Positions 34,643 through 41,775 of a stretch of 64,000 nucleotides of DNA are shown here, piece by piece. A program made the translations under genes and the position numbers. Within the stretch, counting starts at the first letter, position 1. The number at the start of each line of letters is the position of its first letter. The stretch is from Candidatus Gastranaerophilales bacterium (GTDB taxonomy: Bacteria > Bacillota > Clostridia > Lachnospirales > Lachnospiraceae): assembly GCA_023663225.1 (NCBI GenBank), contig JAMPHU010000006.1:1-64000 (forward strand). Reading direction: 5' to 3'. Below the pieces are notes generated by a model. The model was not told the origin of the DNA. It was given only the letters and a program-made list of their open reading frames with translations, and did no database searches.

Positions 34643-36413
34643 GCTGTTGCAGAAGAAAGGTGTACGGTATGTGGGGTATGTGCTGCGCGATTTTTACCGA
34701 TTCTTGCCGGTGGCGCTATGTATCAGCCTGCTGCTGGCGATGATCGATCCGATCTTGTCGATCTGGAATCCGCTGTTGATCGCGGATATCTTTGAACTGG
34801 TGGGAGACCTGGGGCCTGCCAATATGGGGATCTTTCAGAGAGATATTCTACTATTGTGCATCATGGCAGGCATCTCTCAAGGTGAGGAAGTGTTGTATTA
34901 TTATTTTCAGACTTTGCTGATCGGCAAAAAGGAGTCTTATTTTGGCTGGAAGATCTTTGAACACGCCGGAAAGATTCGGCTGGAGGATCTGGAGGATCCC
35001 AAGGTGCTGGATACTTTTAAAAAGGCGGAACTGGCATATACGGAATATACAAGCAGTGTGACGTTTTTTATGACGCTGCTCAACAGCGTGACGGCGGTGG
35101 CAGTCTGTGTGGGTATGGTGTTCGTGGTAGGGAGCTTTTCCCTGTGGCTGATCCCCGGCGCTTTGCTCGGCGTGATTCCGCATTTTATCCTGTCGGTCTG
35201 GCAGGAGAAGGAACTGGCAAGAGTTCATCGGGGACAGGCATCTCTGAGGAGAAGATTGACTTATCTGTGGCAGCAGTTTTGCCGCAAGGAATCCGTCAAG
35301 GAGATGCGTGTCATGGGATTTGGAGAATATTTAAAGCAGAAGTGGGTGGAGACCAATCTACAGGTGATCGACGAAATCCGCCAGGTGCGGCTCAAAGGAC
35401 TTAAGAGATTTTCCACTGCGGATATTGTAAAAAATGCCTGCTACGCGGCCAATGTGGCCATCGCACTGTATCTGATGGTGAAAGGGCGGCTTGCGGTAGG
35501 ACAGTTTGCGGCCTGTCTGACGGCATTCGCCACATTGCAGGGCACTTTGCTGCGGTGTTACAGGAATTTCAGCAATGCCGCCGAGATGTATCACAGACAA
35601 GAGGAATATTATGATTTCTTTGAGCTGGAGCCAGAGGAGGACGGGGAGAAGGAATATCGTCCTTTTGCGGACAAGATCTCTCTGAAAGATGTACATTTCC
35701 GCTATCAAGGTTCCGACCGGGACGCTTTGCAGGGCGTAGATATGGAGATCAAGAAGGGTGAGCATGTGGTGATCGTGGGTGTCAACGGCTCCGGCAAGAC
35801 CACACTCTCCAAACTGCTCGCCGGCGCTTATCGGGTTTCCTCGGGGGAAGTGGCATACGACGGAAGGAATGTGAACGACTTTAGACGTGAGAGCCTTTAT
35901 CGGGATATCTCTCTGGTGCCGCAGGATTTTGTGCATTACAATTTCACTTTTCGGGAAAATGTCTGTATCAGCGACATCAGACACCGTGAGGACGATGAGC
36001 GCCTACAGCGAATCATAGGCCAGACGGAGTTATCCGAGGTGGTGCAGAGTATTGGCGGCGTGGACGTCCAGCTCGGCAGAGAGTTTGACGGAAGCGAATT
36101 GTCCGGCGGCGAATGGCAGAAGATCGCCATCGCGAGAGGTGTGTTTAAGGATTGCAGCCTGATCATATTGGATGAACCTACCAGCGCTCTGGATCCCATG
36201 GCGGAGTATGATATTTTGACCGGATTCTTAAAGCTGATTCAGGACAAAACCTCCGTCATCATCTCCCACCGCGTGGGAATCTGCCGCGAGGCGGACAAGG
36301 TCATAGTGATGAAGGACGGCAGGGTGGCCGAGTGCGGCACCCACCGACAACTCAAGGACGCAGGAGGCGAATACAGCCGTATCTGGCGCGAACAAGCCAA
36401 GTGGTATCAGTGA
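34635..36413 (+). CDS. ABC exporter half-transporter B
   Basis: This second half-transporter of 592 residues has six membrane helices (about 20-310) and a nucleotide-binding domain (about 335-585). Walker A is GVNGSGKTT, the signature is the normal LSGGE, Walker B is LIILDEPTSALD and the H loop is ISHRV. It starts at the ATG at 34635 with GGGAGGTG 7-8 bp upstream, overlapping the end of its partner. The canonical motif here against the degenerate LSKGQ of the partner fits a heterodimeric exporter with one consensus and one degenerate ATP site. The gene ends at a hairpin shared with the convergent pyrG. Confidence 0.9.
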   Translation: MFKLLQKKGVRYVGYVLRDFYRFLPVALCISLLLAMIDPILSIWNPLLIADIFELVGDLGPANMGIFQRDILLLCIMAGISQGEEVLYYYFQTLLIGKKESYFGWKIFEHAGKIRLEDLEDPKVLDTFKKAELAYTEYTSSVTFFMTLLNSVTAVAVCVGMVFVVGSFSLWLIPGALLGVIPHFILSVWQEKELARVHRGQASLRRRLTYLWQQFCRKESVKEMRVMGFGEYLKQKWVETNLQVIDEIRQVRLKGLKRFSTADIVKNACYAANVAIALYLMVKGRLAVGQFAACLTAFATLQGTLLRCYRNFSNAAEMYHRQEEYYDFFELEPEEDGEKEYRPFADKISLKDVHFRYQGSDRDALQGVDMEIKKGEHVVIVGVNGSGKTTLSKLLAGAYRVSSGEVAYDGRNVNDFRRESLYRDISLVPQDFVHYNFTFRENVCISDIRHREDDERLQRIIGQTELSEVVQSIGGVDVQLGREFDGSELSGGEWQKIAIARGVFKDCSLIILDEPTSALDPMAEYDILTGFLKLIQDKTSVIISHRVGICREADKVIVMKDGRVAECGTHRQLKDAGGEYSRIWREQAKWYQ

Positions 36414-36418
36414 AAAAA

Positions 36419-36453
36419 GGCTGTCACATTCCGTTTTTCTGAGTGTGGCAGCC
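36419..36453 (-). terminator. pyrG terminator (minus strand), between convergent genes
   Basis: ggctgtcaca pairs with tgtggcagcc (one G-U pair); on the minus strand it is followed by TTTTTTCA. It lies 9 bp beyond the pyrG stop codon and directly after the ABC gene. Confidence 0.8.
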
Positions 36454-36462
36454 AGATCGTTG

Positions 36463-38070
36463 TTATAAATTTTTATCTTTTAGCGCCATGGCGATAAAAC
36501 CTCTAAACAGCGGGTGCGGCCTGTTGGGGCGGGACTTAAGCTCCGGATGGGCCTGCGTCGCCACAAAGAAGGGGTGCTCCGTGATCTCGCACATCTCCAC
36601 GATACGTCCGTCGGGGGAAGTGCCGGAGAGGCGGAGCCCATGCTCTTGCAGGACAGCACGATAATCGTTGTTTACCTCATAGCGGTGGCGGTGCCTCTCG
36701 TGGATGGTTTCCTCCTGATAAAGTGCATAGGCTTTGGAAGCTTTGTCCAAGACACAGGGATAGGACCCCAGTCTTAAGGTGCCGCCGATATCTTCTACGC
36801 CGTTCTGATCCGGCATCAGTGCGATGACGGGATGTGTGGTGCTGGGATCCAGTTCTACGCTGTGGGCGTCATTGTAGCCGACCACATTGCGGGCAAACTC
36901 TACAATGGTGAGCTGCATCCCCAGGCACAGTCCCAGGAAAGGCTTGCCATGGGTGCGCGCGTAAGAGATCGCAATGATCTTGCCGTCTATGCCGCGGGAG
37001 CCGAAACCGCCGGGCACCAGAATACCATTGCAGTCACTCAGAAGCTCATCCACATTTTCAGATGTCAGTTTCTCAGAATCAATCCATTTGATATTCACGG
37101 TGGTATGGTTGGAAATACCACCGTGTTTTAATGCCTCCACCACGCTGATATAAGCGTCGTGGAGAGAGACATATTTGCCTACCAGAGCGATCTTCACCTC
37201 ATTGGTGGGGTGCTTGAGATCATTTACCATGTTCACCCAATCGGTGAGATCAGGCTCGGGGCAGTCCAGGCGCAGACATTCGCACGCTACCTGAGCCAGA
37301 TGTTCTTTTTCCATGGCTAAAGGCGCCTCATAGAGATACTCCACATCCAGATTTTGCAGAACCCGATTGCTGGGAACATTACAGAACAGGGCGATCTTAT
37401 CTTTGAGTCCTTGATCTAAGGGATGCTCGCTGCGACACACAATGATATCGGGGCGGATGCCCATTCCCTGCAAGTCCTTTACGCTGGACTGGGTGGGTTT
37501 GGTCTTGAGCTCCTGAGAGGCGTTCAGATAAGGAATCAATGTCACATGAATCAAAATCGCGTTGCCTGGGCCCACTTCATGCTGAAACTGACGGATGGAC
37601 TCCAAAAACGGCTGGCTCTCGATATCGCCCACCGTGCCGCCCACCTCGATAATGGCGATACGCATATCCGGATCGGTAAAGTTGCGGTAGAAGCGGCTTT
37701 TGATCTCGTTGGTGATATGGGGGATGACCTGTACCGTGCCGCCGCCGTAGTCGCCCCGCCTCTCTTTTTGCAGGACAGACCAATAGACCTTGCCGGTGGT
37801 GACGTTGGAGTTTTTGTCCAGACTTTCATCGATAAATCTTTCATAATGTCCCAGATCCAGATCCGTCTCTGCGCCGTCGTCCGTGACAAAGACCTCGCCG
37901 TGCTGAATGGGATTCATGGTGCCGGGATCGATATTGATGTACGGATCAAATTTCTGCATGGTAACTTTATAACCCCGCGCTTTTAACAGCCGGCCCAAGG
38001 ACGCAGCCGTGATCCCCTTTCCCAGTCCGGAAACAACGCCGCCTGTGACAAACACATATTTTACTGGCAT
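36463..38070 (-). CDS. pyrG: CTP synthase
   Basis: This protein of 535 residues is CTP synthase, converting UTP to CTP with glutamine as amino donor. The amidoligase half starts [19 protein letters not shown], with the P-loop-like [11 protein letters not shown] and [17 protein letters not shown]. The glutamine amidotransferase half (about 290-535) has the nucleophile Cys in FLGLCLGMQ and the His/Glu dyad near AHPELKSRP. The start at 38070 is the family-standard one, with GGAGGG about 9 bp upstream. It is transcribed alone, convergent with the ABC exporter pair. Confidence 0.97.
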   Translation of the reverse strand: MPVKYVFVTGGVVSGLGKGITAASLGRLLKARGYKVTMQKFDPYINIDPGTMNPIQHGEVFVTDDGAETDLDLGHYERFIDESLDKNSNVTTGKVYWSVLQKERRGDYGGGTVQVIPHITNEIKSRFYRNFTDPDMRIAIIEVGGTVGDIESQPFLESIRQFQHEVGPGNAILIHVTLIPYLNASQELKTKPTQSSVKDLQGMGIRPDIIVCRSEHPLDQGLKDKIALFCNVPSNRVLQNLDVEYLYEAPLAMEKEHLAQVACECLRLDCPEPDLTDWVNMVNDLKHPTNEVKIALVGKYVSLHDAYISVVEALKHGGISNHTTVNIKWIDSEKLTSENVDELLSDCNGILVPGGFGSRGIDGKIIAISYARTHGKPFLGLCLGMQLTIVEFARNVVGYNDAHSVELDPSTTHPVIALMPDQNGVEDIGGTLRLGSYPCVLDKASKAYALYQEETIHERHRHRYEVNNDYRAVLQEHGLRLSGTSPDGRIVEMCEITEHPFFVATQAHPELKSRPNRPHPLFRGFIAMALKDKNL

Positions 38071-38161
38071 GATCATACCCTCCGATTTCCATTTCTTCCG
38101 ATGCAAATACAATACTATGTACTTATGTACTATTATAAAGGAGATAGGGGGAAAAAGCTAC

Positions 38162-38245
38162 TTAAATTTTGAGGTTGGGGAGAAGTGAAATCTTTATGTT
38201 TTGTGATTCATCAACATCATAGACCAAACGTTTAAAATCATTCAT
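38162..38245 (-). CDS. Possible 27-codon ORF overlapping the Phd-type gene
   Basis: A 27-residue frame (MNDFKRLVYDVDESQNIKIS..) starts with an ATG inside the last codons of the Phd-like antitoxin gene, where a toxin gene would normally begin. It does not resemble a YoeB, Doc or RelE toxin and is far too short. It may be a decayed remnant or chance. There is little evidence beyond position. Confidence 0.2.
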   Translation of the reverse strand: MNDFKRLVYDVDESQNIKISLLPNLKI

Positions 38246-38552
38246 TGTTCATTTTCTCCATAAACTCTATAATCTTTTGAGTCGGTTTCCAGTTGCCATC
38301 TTCCATATCTTTTAGTTCTTCCATTGTAAAAGATATGGTTTTCCCTTGTTCTAGTTGCTCTTGACTTTTATCCAACTTAGCGAGATACTCAGCATTTCTC
38401 TTTGCTTTTTGTAATTCGTTATATTCTTTCTCAGATACAATTACTACATTTTCATTCTTGGGTCTTGAGACAATCAAGGTTTCTCCATTAATTACCTGAT
38501 TACACCACTCCTTAAAATGATCTCGTACATCCATGCTCTTTACTGCTACCAT
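38238..38552 (-). CDS. Phd/YefM-family antitoxin without a recognisable toxin
   Basis: This 104-residue protein matches the Phd/YefM antitoxin fold in its first 65 residues: VRDHFKEWCNQVINGETLIVSRPKNENVVIVSEKEYNEL, with the usual DNA-binding and dimer elements. The remaining 40 residues are charged and helical (MEELKDMEDGNWKPTQKII), the part that would wrap a toxin. AGGAGG lies 6 bp before the ATG at 38552. No YoeB-, Doc- or RelE-like gene follows within 80 bp; the next sequence downstream is the end of the pyrG upstream region. It may be an orphan antitoxin, or the C-terminal part may serve another function. Confidence 0.8.
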   Translation of the reverse strand: MVAVKSMDVRDHFKEWCNQVINGETLIVSRPKNENVVIVSEKEYNELQKAKRNAEYLAKLDKSQEQLEQGKTISFTMEELKDMEDGNWKPTQKIIEFMEKMNNE

Positions 38553-38683
38553 CATAATCCTCCTTCCGAAAAATCGTATGTTTTTTCGTATTTCTATTAT
38601 ATGATGTTATTATGGTTGTGTCAATAAAAGATTATTCGTGGGGTGTAAATACAAAAAGTAGCATAAGCATTGAAATACAACAA

Positions 38684-39322
38684 TCATTTGACCGAAACAT
38701 CAATAATCGAAAAACAGTCGTCATAAATATTTGAAAACATCAATAAGTCAAACGGATCGATTGCATTGACATCAAGATGGTTTTCTGAAATAAATTGCTT
38801 TGGCAGATACAAGTTCATATTGACGCCAATCACTTCTTTCGGATCGCTGGCGGAAAGGAAGGCTTTTGTATCTGTGTCTTCGACTTTTATGCGTTTGATC
38901 ACAGATCCATAGGGTGTATCTATCACCAGAGACAAATACCCTATATCCGCTTCCTCATTATATTCCTTCGCGGCACAGGCGAGCGCTACAAATGCACTGT
39001 ATCCATCGTTCGACTTTTTATATACGCCCCAAATTACAATTGACAATGCAATAGCTGTAATCGATATTCCTATGAGAAAAGACTTTAAGAGGGCGTGTTT
39101 CCATGAATGTGCTATCTTCTCCAAAACAGCGCTGCTTTCTTTATTTTCCTCTTTTTCTTTGACGCTGACCGTATATTCATTTTTTAGCTGGCGAAGCATA
39201 TTGGAGCACACTTTACATTCTTGTATATGTTCCTCAACCATTTTTCTGCTTTCCGCAGAACATACAGCATCGTAGTAAAGCGGAAGTATATCTTGAACAA
39301 TATTACATGAAACTTTAGCCAT
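38684..39322 (-). CDS. Zinc-finger anti-sigma factor
   Basis: This 212-residue membrane protein has an N-terminal zf-HC2 anti-sigma zinc finger (HIQECKVCSNML, the HxxxCxxC site, about 32-39; preceded by VQDILPLYYDAVCS), a single membrane helix (about 78-98; FLIGISITAIALSIVIWGVY) and an extracytoplasmic domain of about 110 residues. Such proteins hold an ECF sigma factor at the membrane until a signal arrives. The gene overlaps the sigma gene by 8 bp. The external domain is of a type I do not recognise, so the signal is unknown. Confidence 0.88.
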   Translation of the reverse strand: MAKVSCNIVQDILPLYYDAVCSAESRKMVEEHIQECKVCSNMLRQLKNEYTVSVKEKEENKESSAVLEKIAHSWKHALLKSFLIGISITAIALSIVIWGVYKKSNDGYSAFVALACAAKEYNEEADIGYLSLVIDTPYGSVIKRIKVEDTDTKAFLSASDPKEVIGVNMNLYLPKQFISENHLDVNAIDPFDLLMFSNIYDDCFSIIDVSVK

Positions 39323-39818
39323 GGTTTTCCTCCTCTATCTGCTCAATCAGTTTCCATTTAGCTCGGTGAAAAGTCACCCTCGCCCAGCTTTCCGTTTTGT
39401 CAAAAAGTTTTGCAATGTCACGAAAAGATAGCTCCCCAAGGACACGCAGAGAAAACACTTCTTTGTATGGCTCTGGTAGATCATGAAGCAGCTTGTGTAT
39501 TTCAAACGCCTGTTCCTTTTGCCCCAACATAATTTCGATTGAATCTGTGTCATCAGCAATTTCATTAAAGACCCCTTCAAGTTCCACATTTCTCTTCCTG
39601 TGTTTATCATATAGGAAAAAGGAGTGTTTTGCTATTTGGCAGAGCCATGTTACTATTTTACAGTCTCCACGAAAATTCTTGTAGTTTTTCATTGCCTTAA
39701 AAAAGGTATCTTGTGTCAATTCTTCTGCAATTTCTTCATTATGGCACAGTGCCAATAAAAATTTATAGACATCTTGAAAGTATAGAGCGTATATTTCATT
39801 AAAATCAGAAGCATTCAA
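39315..39818 (-). CDS. ECF-type RNA polymerase sigma factor
   Basis: This sigma factor of 167 residues has region 2 (about 5-70; EIYALYFQDVYKFLLALCHN, then EELTQDTFFKAMKNY and the -10 binding part TWLCQIAKHSF) and region 4 (about 105-160; LPEPYKEVFSLRVLGELSFRDIAKLFDKTESWARVTFHRAKWKL). It has no other domain, as expected for the ECF group. The likely start is the TTG at 39818, 10 bp after GGAGG; the in-frame TTG at 39839 would place the ribosome site inside the gene. The anti-sigma gene overlaps its end. It lies just outside the candidate left attachment repeat at 39886. Confidence 0.9.
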   Translation of the reverse strand: MNASDFNEIYALYFQDVYKFLLALCHNEEIAEELTQDTFFKAMKNYKNFRGDCKIVTWLCQIAKHSFFLYDKHRKRNVELEGVFNEIADDTDSIEIMLGQKEQAFEIHKLLHDLPEPYKEVFSLRVLGELSFRDIAKLFDKTESWARVTFHRAKWKLIEQIEEENHG

Positions 39819-39885
39819 TCTCTGCACACCTCCTTTCAAGAATTAGAGTAACGAAAGTAGTTTTTGTTACAGGATATACTTCAAA

Positions 39886-39897
39886 TTATGAGTCCAT
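39886..39897. repeat. Left copy of 12-bp direct repeat (candidate attachment core)
   Basis: TTATGAGTCCAT occurs here and again at 58947-58958, flanking the A/T-rich defence and recombinase segment. Adjacent bases 39897-39916 form a small palindrome (ttatgctgtaaacagcataa). The role as attL is inferred only from position and the nearby serine recombinase gene. Confidence 0.4.
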
Positions 39898-40004
39898 TAT
39901 GCTGTAAACAGCATAACATAGAACTGTAAAGAGGTCTATCTTTGTGTGATGTGTTGACAGCATAAAAGAGACATTGGAGGCAAACGTTTATTGCGGTTTT
40001 TGTT

Positions 40005-40081
40005 GGTAACAGTTCAGCCATAAAATGATATGTAATCAGTGCGTGGGCGCTTGCGCACAAAGCACAGCTTACATATCATTT
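40005..40081. repeat. Palindromic element, partial copy of the GTAACAGTTCAGCC family
   Basis: It begins ggtaacagttcagcc, the terminal motif of the element at 29529, followed by a perfect 13-bp inverted repeat (40023-40035 and 40069-40081) with gtgcg/cgcac nested inside. The far end of the element is not found. The rest of the 39840-40384 gap holds the attachment-like repeat, a further short hairpin (agggaagt / acttccct, 40157-40187) and the Abi terminator. Confidence 0.55.
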
Positions 40082-40276
40082 GATGAGCGGAGCACCCTCA
40101 CATGAAATAAAAGGTGAGCCGCGGAAGCGGCGGATAAACTGTATGTGAATTTAAACAGGGAAGTTGATAATATGGGGGACTTCCCTTTAAAGTTTTATGA
40201 AAATATATATGCTTTGGAATTTTGGAACGAGAATGAAATTTTGGTTCAGAAGAGCGCGGAATATTGAAATAATCAC

Positions 40277-40305
40277 TCAAAAGCCAGGAGATAAACCTCC
40301 TGGCT
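40277..40305 (-). terminator. Terminator of the Abi-family gene
   Basis: agccaggag and ctcctggct form a 9-bp stem with a 6-nt loop; on the minus strand TTTTGAGTG follows. It lies 80 bp downstream of the Abi-type gene. Confidence 0.6.
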
Positions 40306-40384
40306 TCAGACCGCCCACGGTATTGTGCCCAAAATTGGCCTGTGGGAGGAGTCATAAATATTATATGCAAATATAAGAACAATA

Positions 40385-41266
40385 TCACAGTTTTTGTTGC
40401 CAATCATTTCGGAAGCCATAATAATCCATTCGTACAAATGGATATTTTTTAGTCAGCGCAATGATATTATTTTTCATTGTGATAAAATTATCAGCAGAAA
40501 GCATCCGCTTCATAACGAGAAGAAAACCATAAAAATGTGCATTATCAATTTCCCCATTGCTGCTTTTTATTAACAAGGACTTTTCTTGTTTATTAAGAGA
40601 AGGTTTTTGTTCAAAGAGACGGTTATATATCCGACTTCCATGAGCACACAGATTACGGATGATCGTCATGCTGTGCATATAGCTTCCAAGGATGGAAGCG
40701 CCTTTACTCATGGTAAGGCCAAAAGTATGGGCGACGGCGTCTTTTATGGCTTGTTCAGAAATGGAGTACAAAAAGGAGATGTCAGATATGGTAAGCAAGT
40801 CAACATATGCCCATAGCGGAATATCCTGCTGTAGATCATTTATAAAATGTTTCAGATAGGCCTCATGGGGAAGTCTCTGGGTTTTCTGCTGATTTGCTTT
40901 ATCAATAAGTTCCCGATGCCGTGTTTGGTTGGTGAAAAAAGCACCATTGAGATATCCCGTGGGACCATGAATTTTAGTAAATTCATATGCATATACAGAT
41001 TTCATTTGCACTTCGATCACTTCAAGATATTGAAGGAGGATGTGTCTGAGTTCATGGTCAAAGTTATAGATATCTACAATATTCTGGAAAGTTGAGGTTT
41101 TGGAAAAGATGTCATTTTTACGAAGCGTCAGCGAATAGCCGCTAATGCGGTAGTAGTTATTGCGCAGTAGAAAATCTCGCGCCTGAGTTTCATCGTTGAT
41201 AGTGAGACCACGGGAACGAAGGAGTTGCAACTGCTCATCAATTGTTTTAAAATCTTTGTTTTTCAT
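40385..41266 (-). CDS. AbiD/AbiF-family abortive-infection protein (HEPN)
   Basis: This 293-residue protein matches the Abi_2 family (AbiD, AbiF, and Cas-like HEPN relatives). The N-terminus KTIDEQLQLLRSRGLTI..ARDFLLRNNYYRISGYSLTL and IYNFDHELRHILLQYLEVIEVQMKSVYAY are family hallmarks. Near residue 200 is IRNLCAHGSRIYNR, which has the HEPN Rx4-6H RNase motif (Arg then His, followed by a second Arg and Asn). Lactococcal members block phage growth, and HEPN proteins usually cut RNA after activation. The gene stands alone with its own terminator, at the left edge of the island. No paired antitoxin or AbiD accessory gene is seen. Confidence 0.88.
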   Translation of the reverse strand: MKNKDFKTIDEQLQLLRSRGLTINDETQARDFLLRNNYYRISGYSLTLRKNDIFSKTSTFQNIVDIYNFDHELRHILLQYLEVIEVQMKSVYAYEFTKIHGPTGYLNGAFFTNQTRHRELIDKANQQKTQRLPHEAYLKHFINDLQQDIPLWAYVDLLTISDISFLYSISEQAIKDAVAHTFGLTMSKGASILGSYMHSMTIIRNLCAHGSRIYNRLFEQKPSLNKQEKSLLIKSSNGEIDNAHFYGFLLVMKRMLSADNFITMKNNIIALTKKYPFVRMDYYGFRNDWQQKL

Positions 41267-41549
41267 GGTATTAACCCCTTATATACAAAACGCCCTCAAG
41301 TGTGCATGCGTTTCCGCAGAGGCCTGAGGGAGATGTTAATTCAATATTACCACAAGACAGGGATTTGTCAAGGAAACTTTGCCTTTTTGTTTGGAATTTT
41401 AAAGTATTTTTTGTTGAAAGTCAGTGAAATATACGATATACTGTAAAAGATAGGGCAAGGATGATCTCTGAGCATCTATCTTGTGTGACCGAAGTGGAAG
41501 AAACTTGTCGGAATGGGTATTTGATTTTTACGAAGGATAAGGGTGTAAA

Positions 41550-41717
41550 ATGGGAGAAGTAGCTGGGAAGATTTTGGATGGTTTAGTGGGAGTATTTCAA
41601 AGAAATTATAGAAGACCCAAATTATGGATCGGTATAGGGATGGTGTTGATTGTACTTTTTTGGCCCCTTATATGGATTCTTCTTTATGTGGTGAAACATG
41701 AGGACAGAGCACAATGA
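41550..41717 (+). CDS. Small single-pass membrane protein overlapping the helicase frame
   Basis: This 55-residue frame starts at an ATG with aaggataaggg about 8 bp upstream. Residues 1-25 are soluble and basic (FQRNYRRPKLW) and a strong membrane helix follows (LWIGIGMVLIVLFWPLIWIL), then a short charged tail ending EDRAQ. Its TGA falls within the 5' end of the longest frame of the SF1 helicase-nuclease, so translation of the two may be coupled. Nothing in sequence gives a function. Anti-phage operons often contain a small membrane protein as effector or anchor, but that is an inference from context only. Confidence 0.6.
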   Translation: MGEVAGKILDGLVGVFQRNYRRPKLWIGIGMVLIVLFWPLIWILLYVVKHEDRAQ

Positions 41718-41775
41718 GACTGGATACGGAGAGAGGAAAAAAGAAAGTAGCGATAATAAAGAAAGAGATAAGAAA

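Noticed and set aside
39846-39872. Possible ECF promoter (gtaac / cgttac) upstream of the sigma gene
   Set aside because: Only 12 bp separate the two elements, shorter than the usual ECF spacing, so autoregulation is not supported here.
40005-40081. Possible CRISPR-like or tRNA structure from the palindromes
   Set aside because: Only one repeat unit and no spacers; no cloverleaf or CCA end. It fits the intergenic repeat family.
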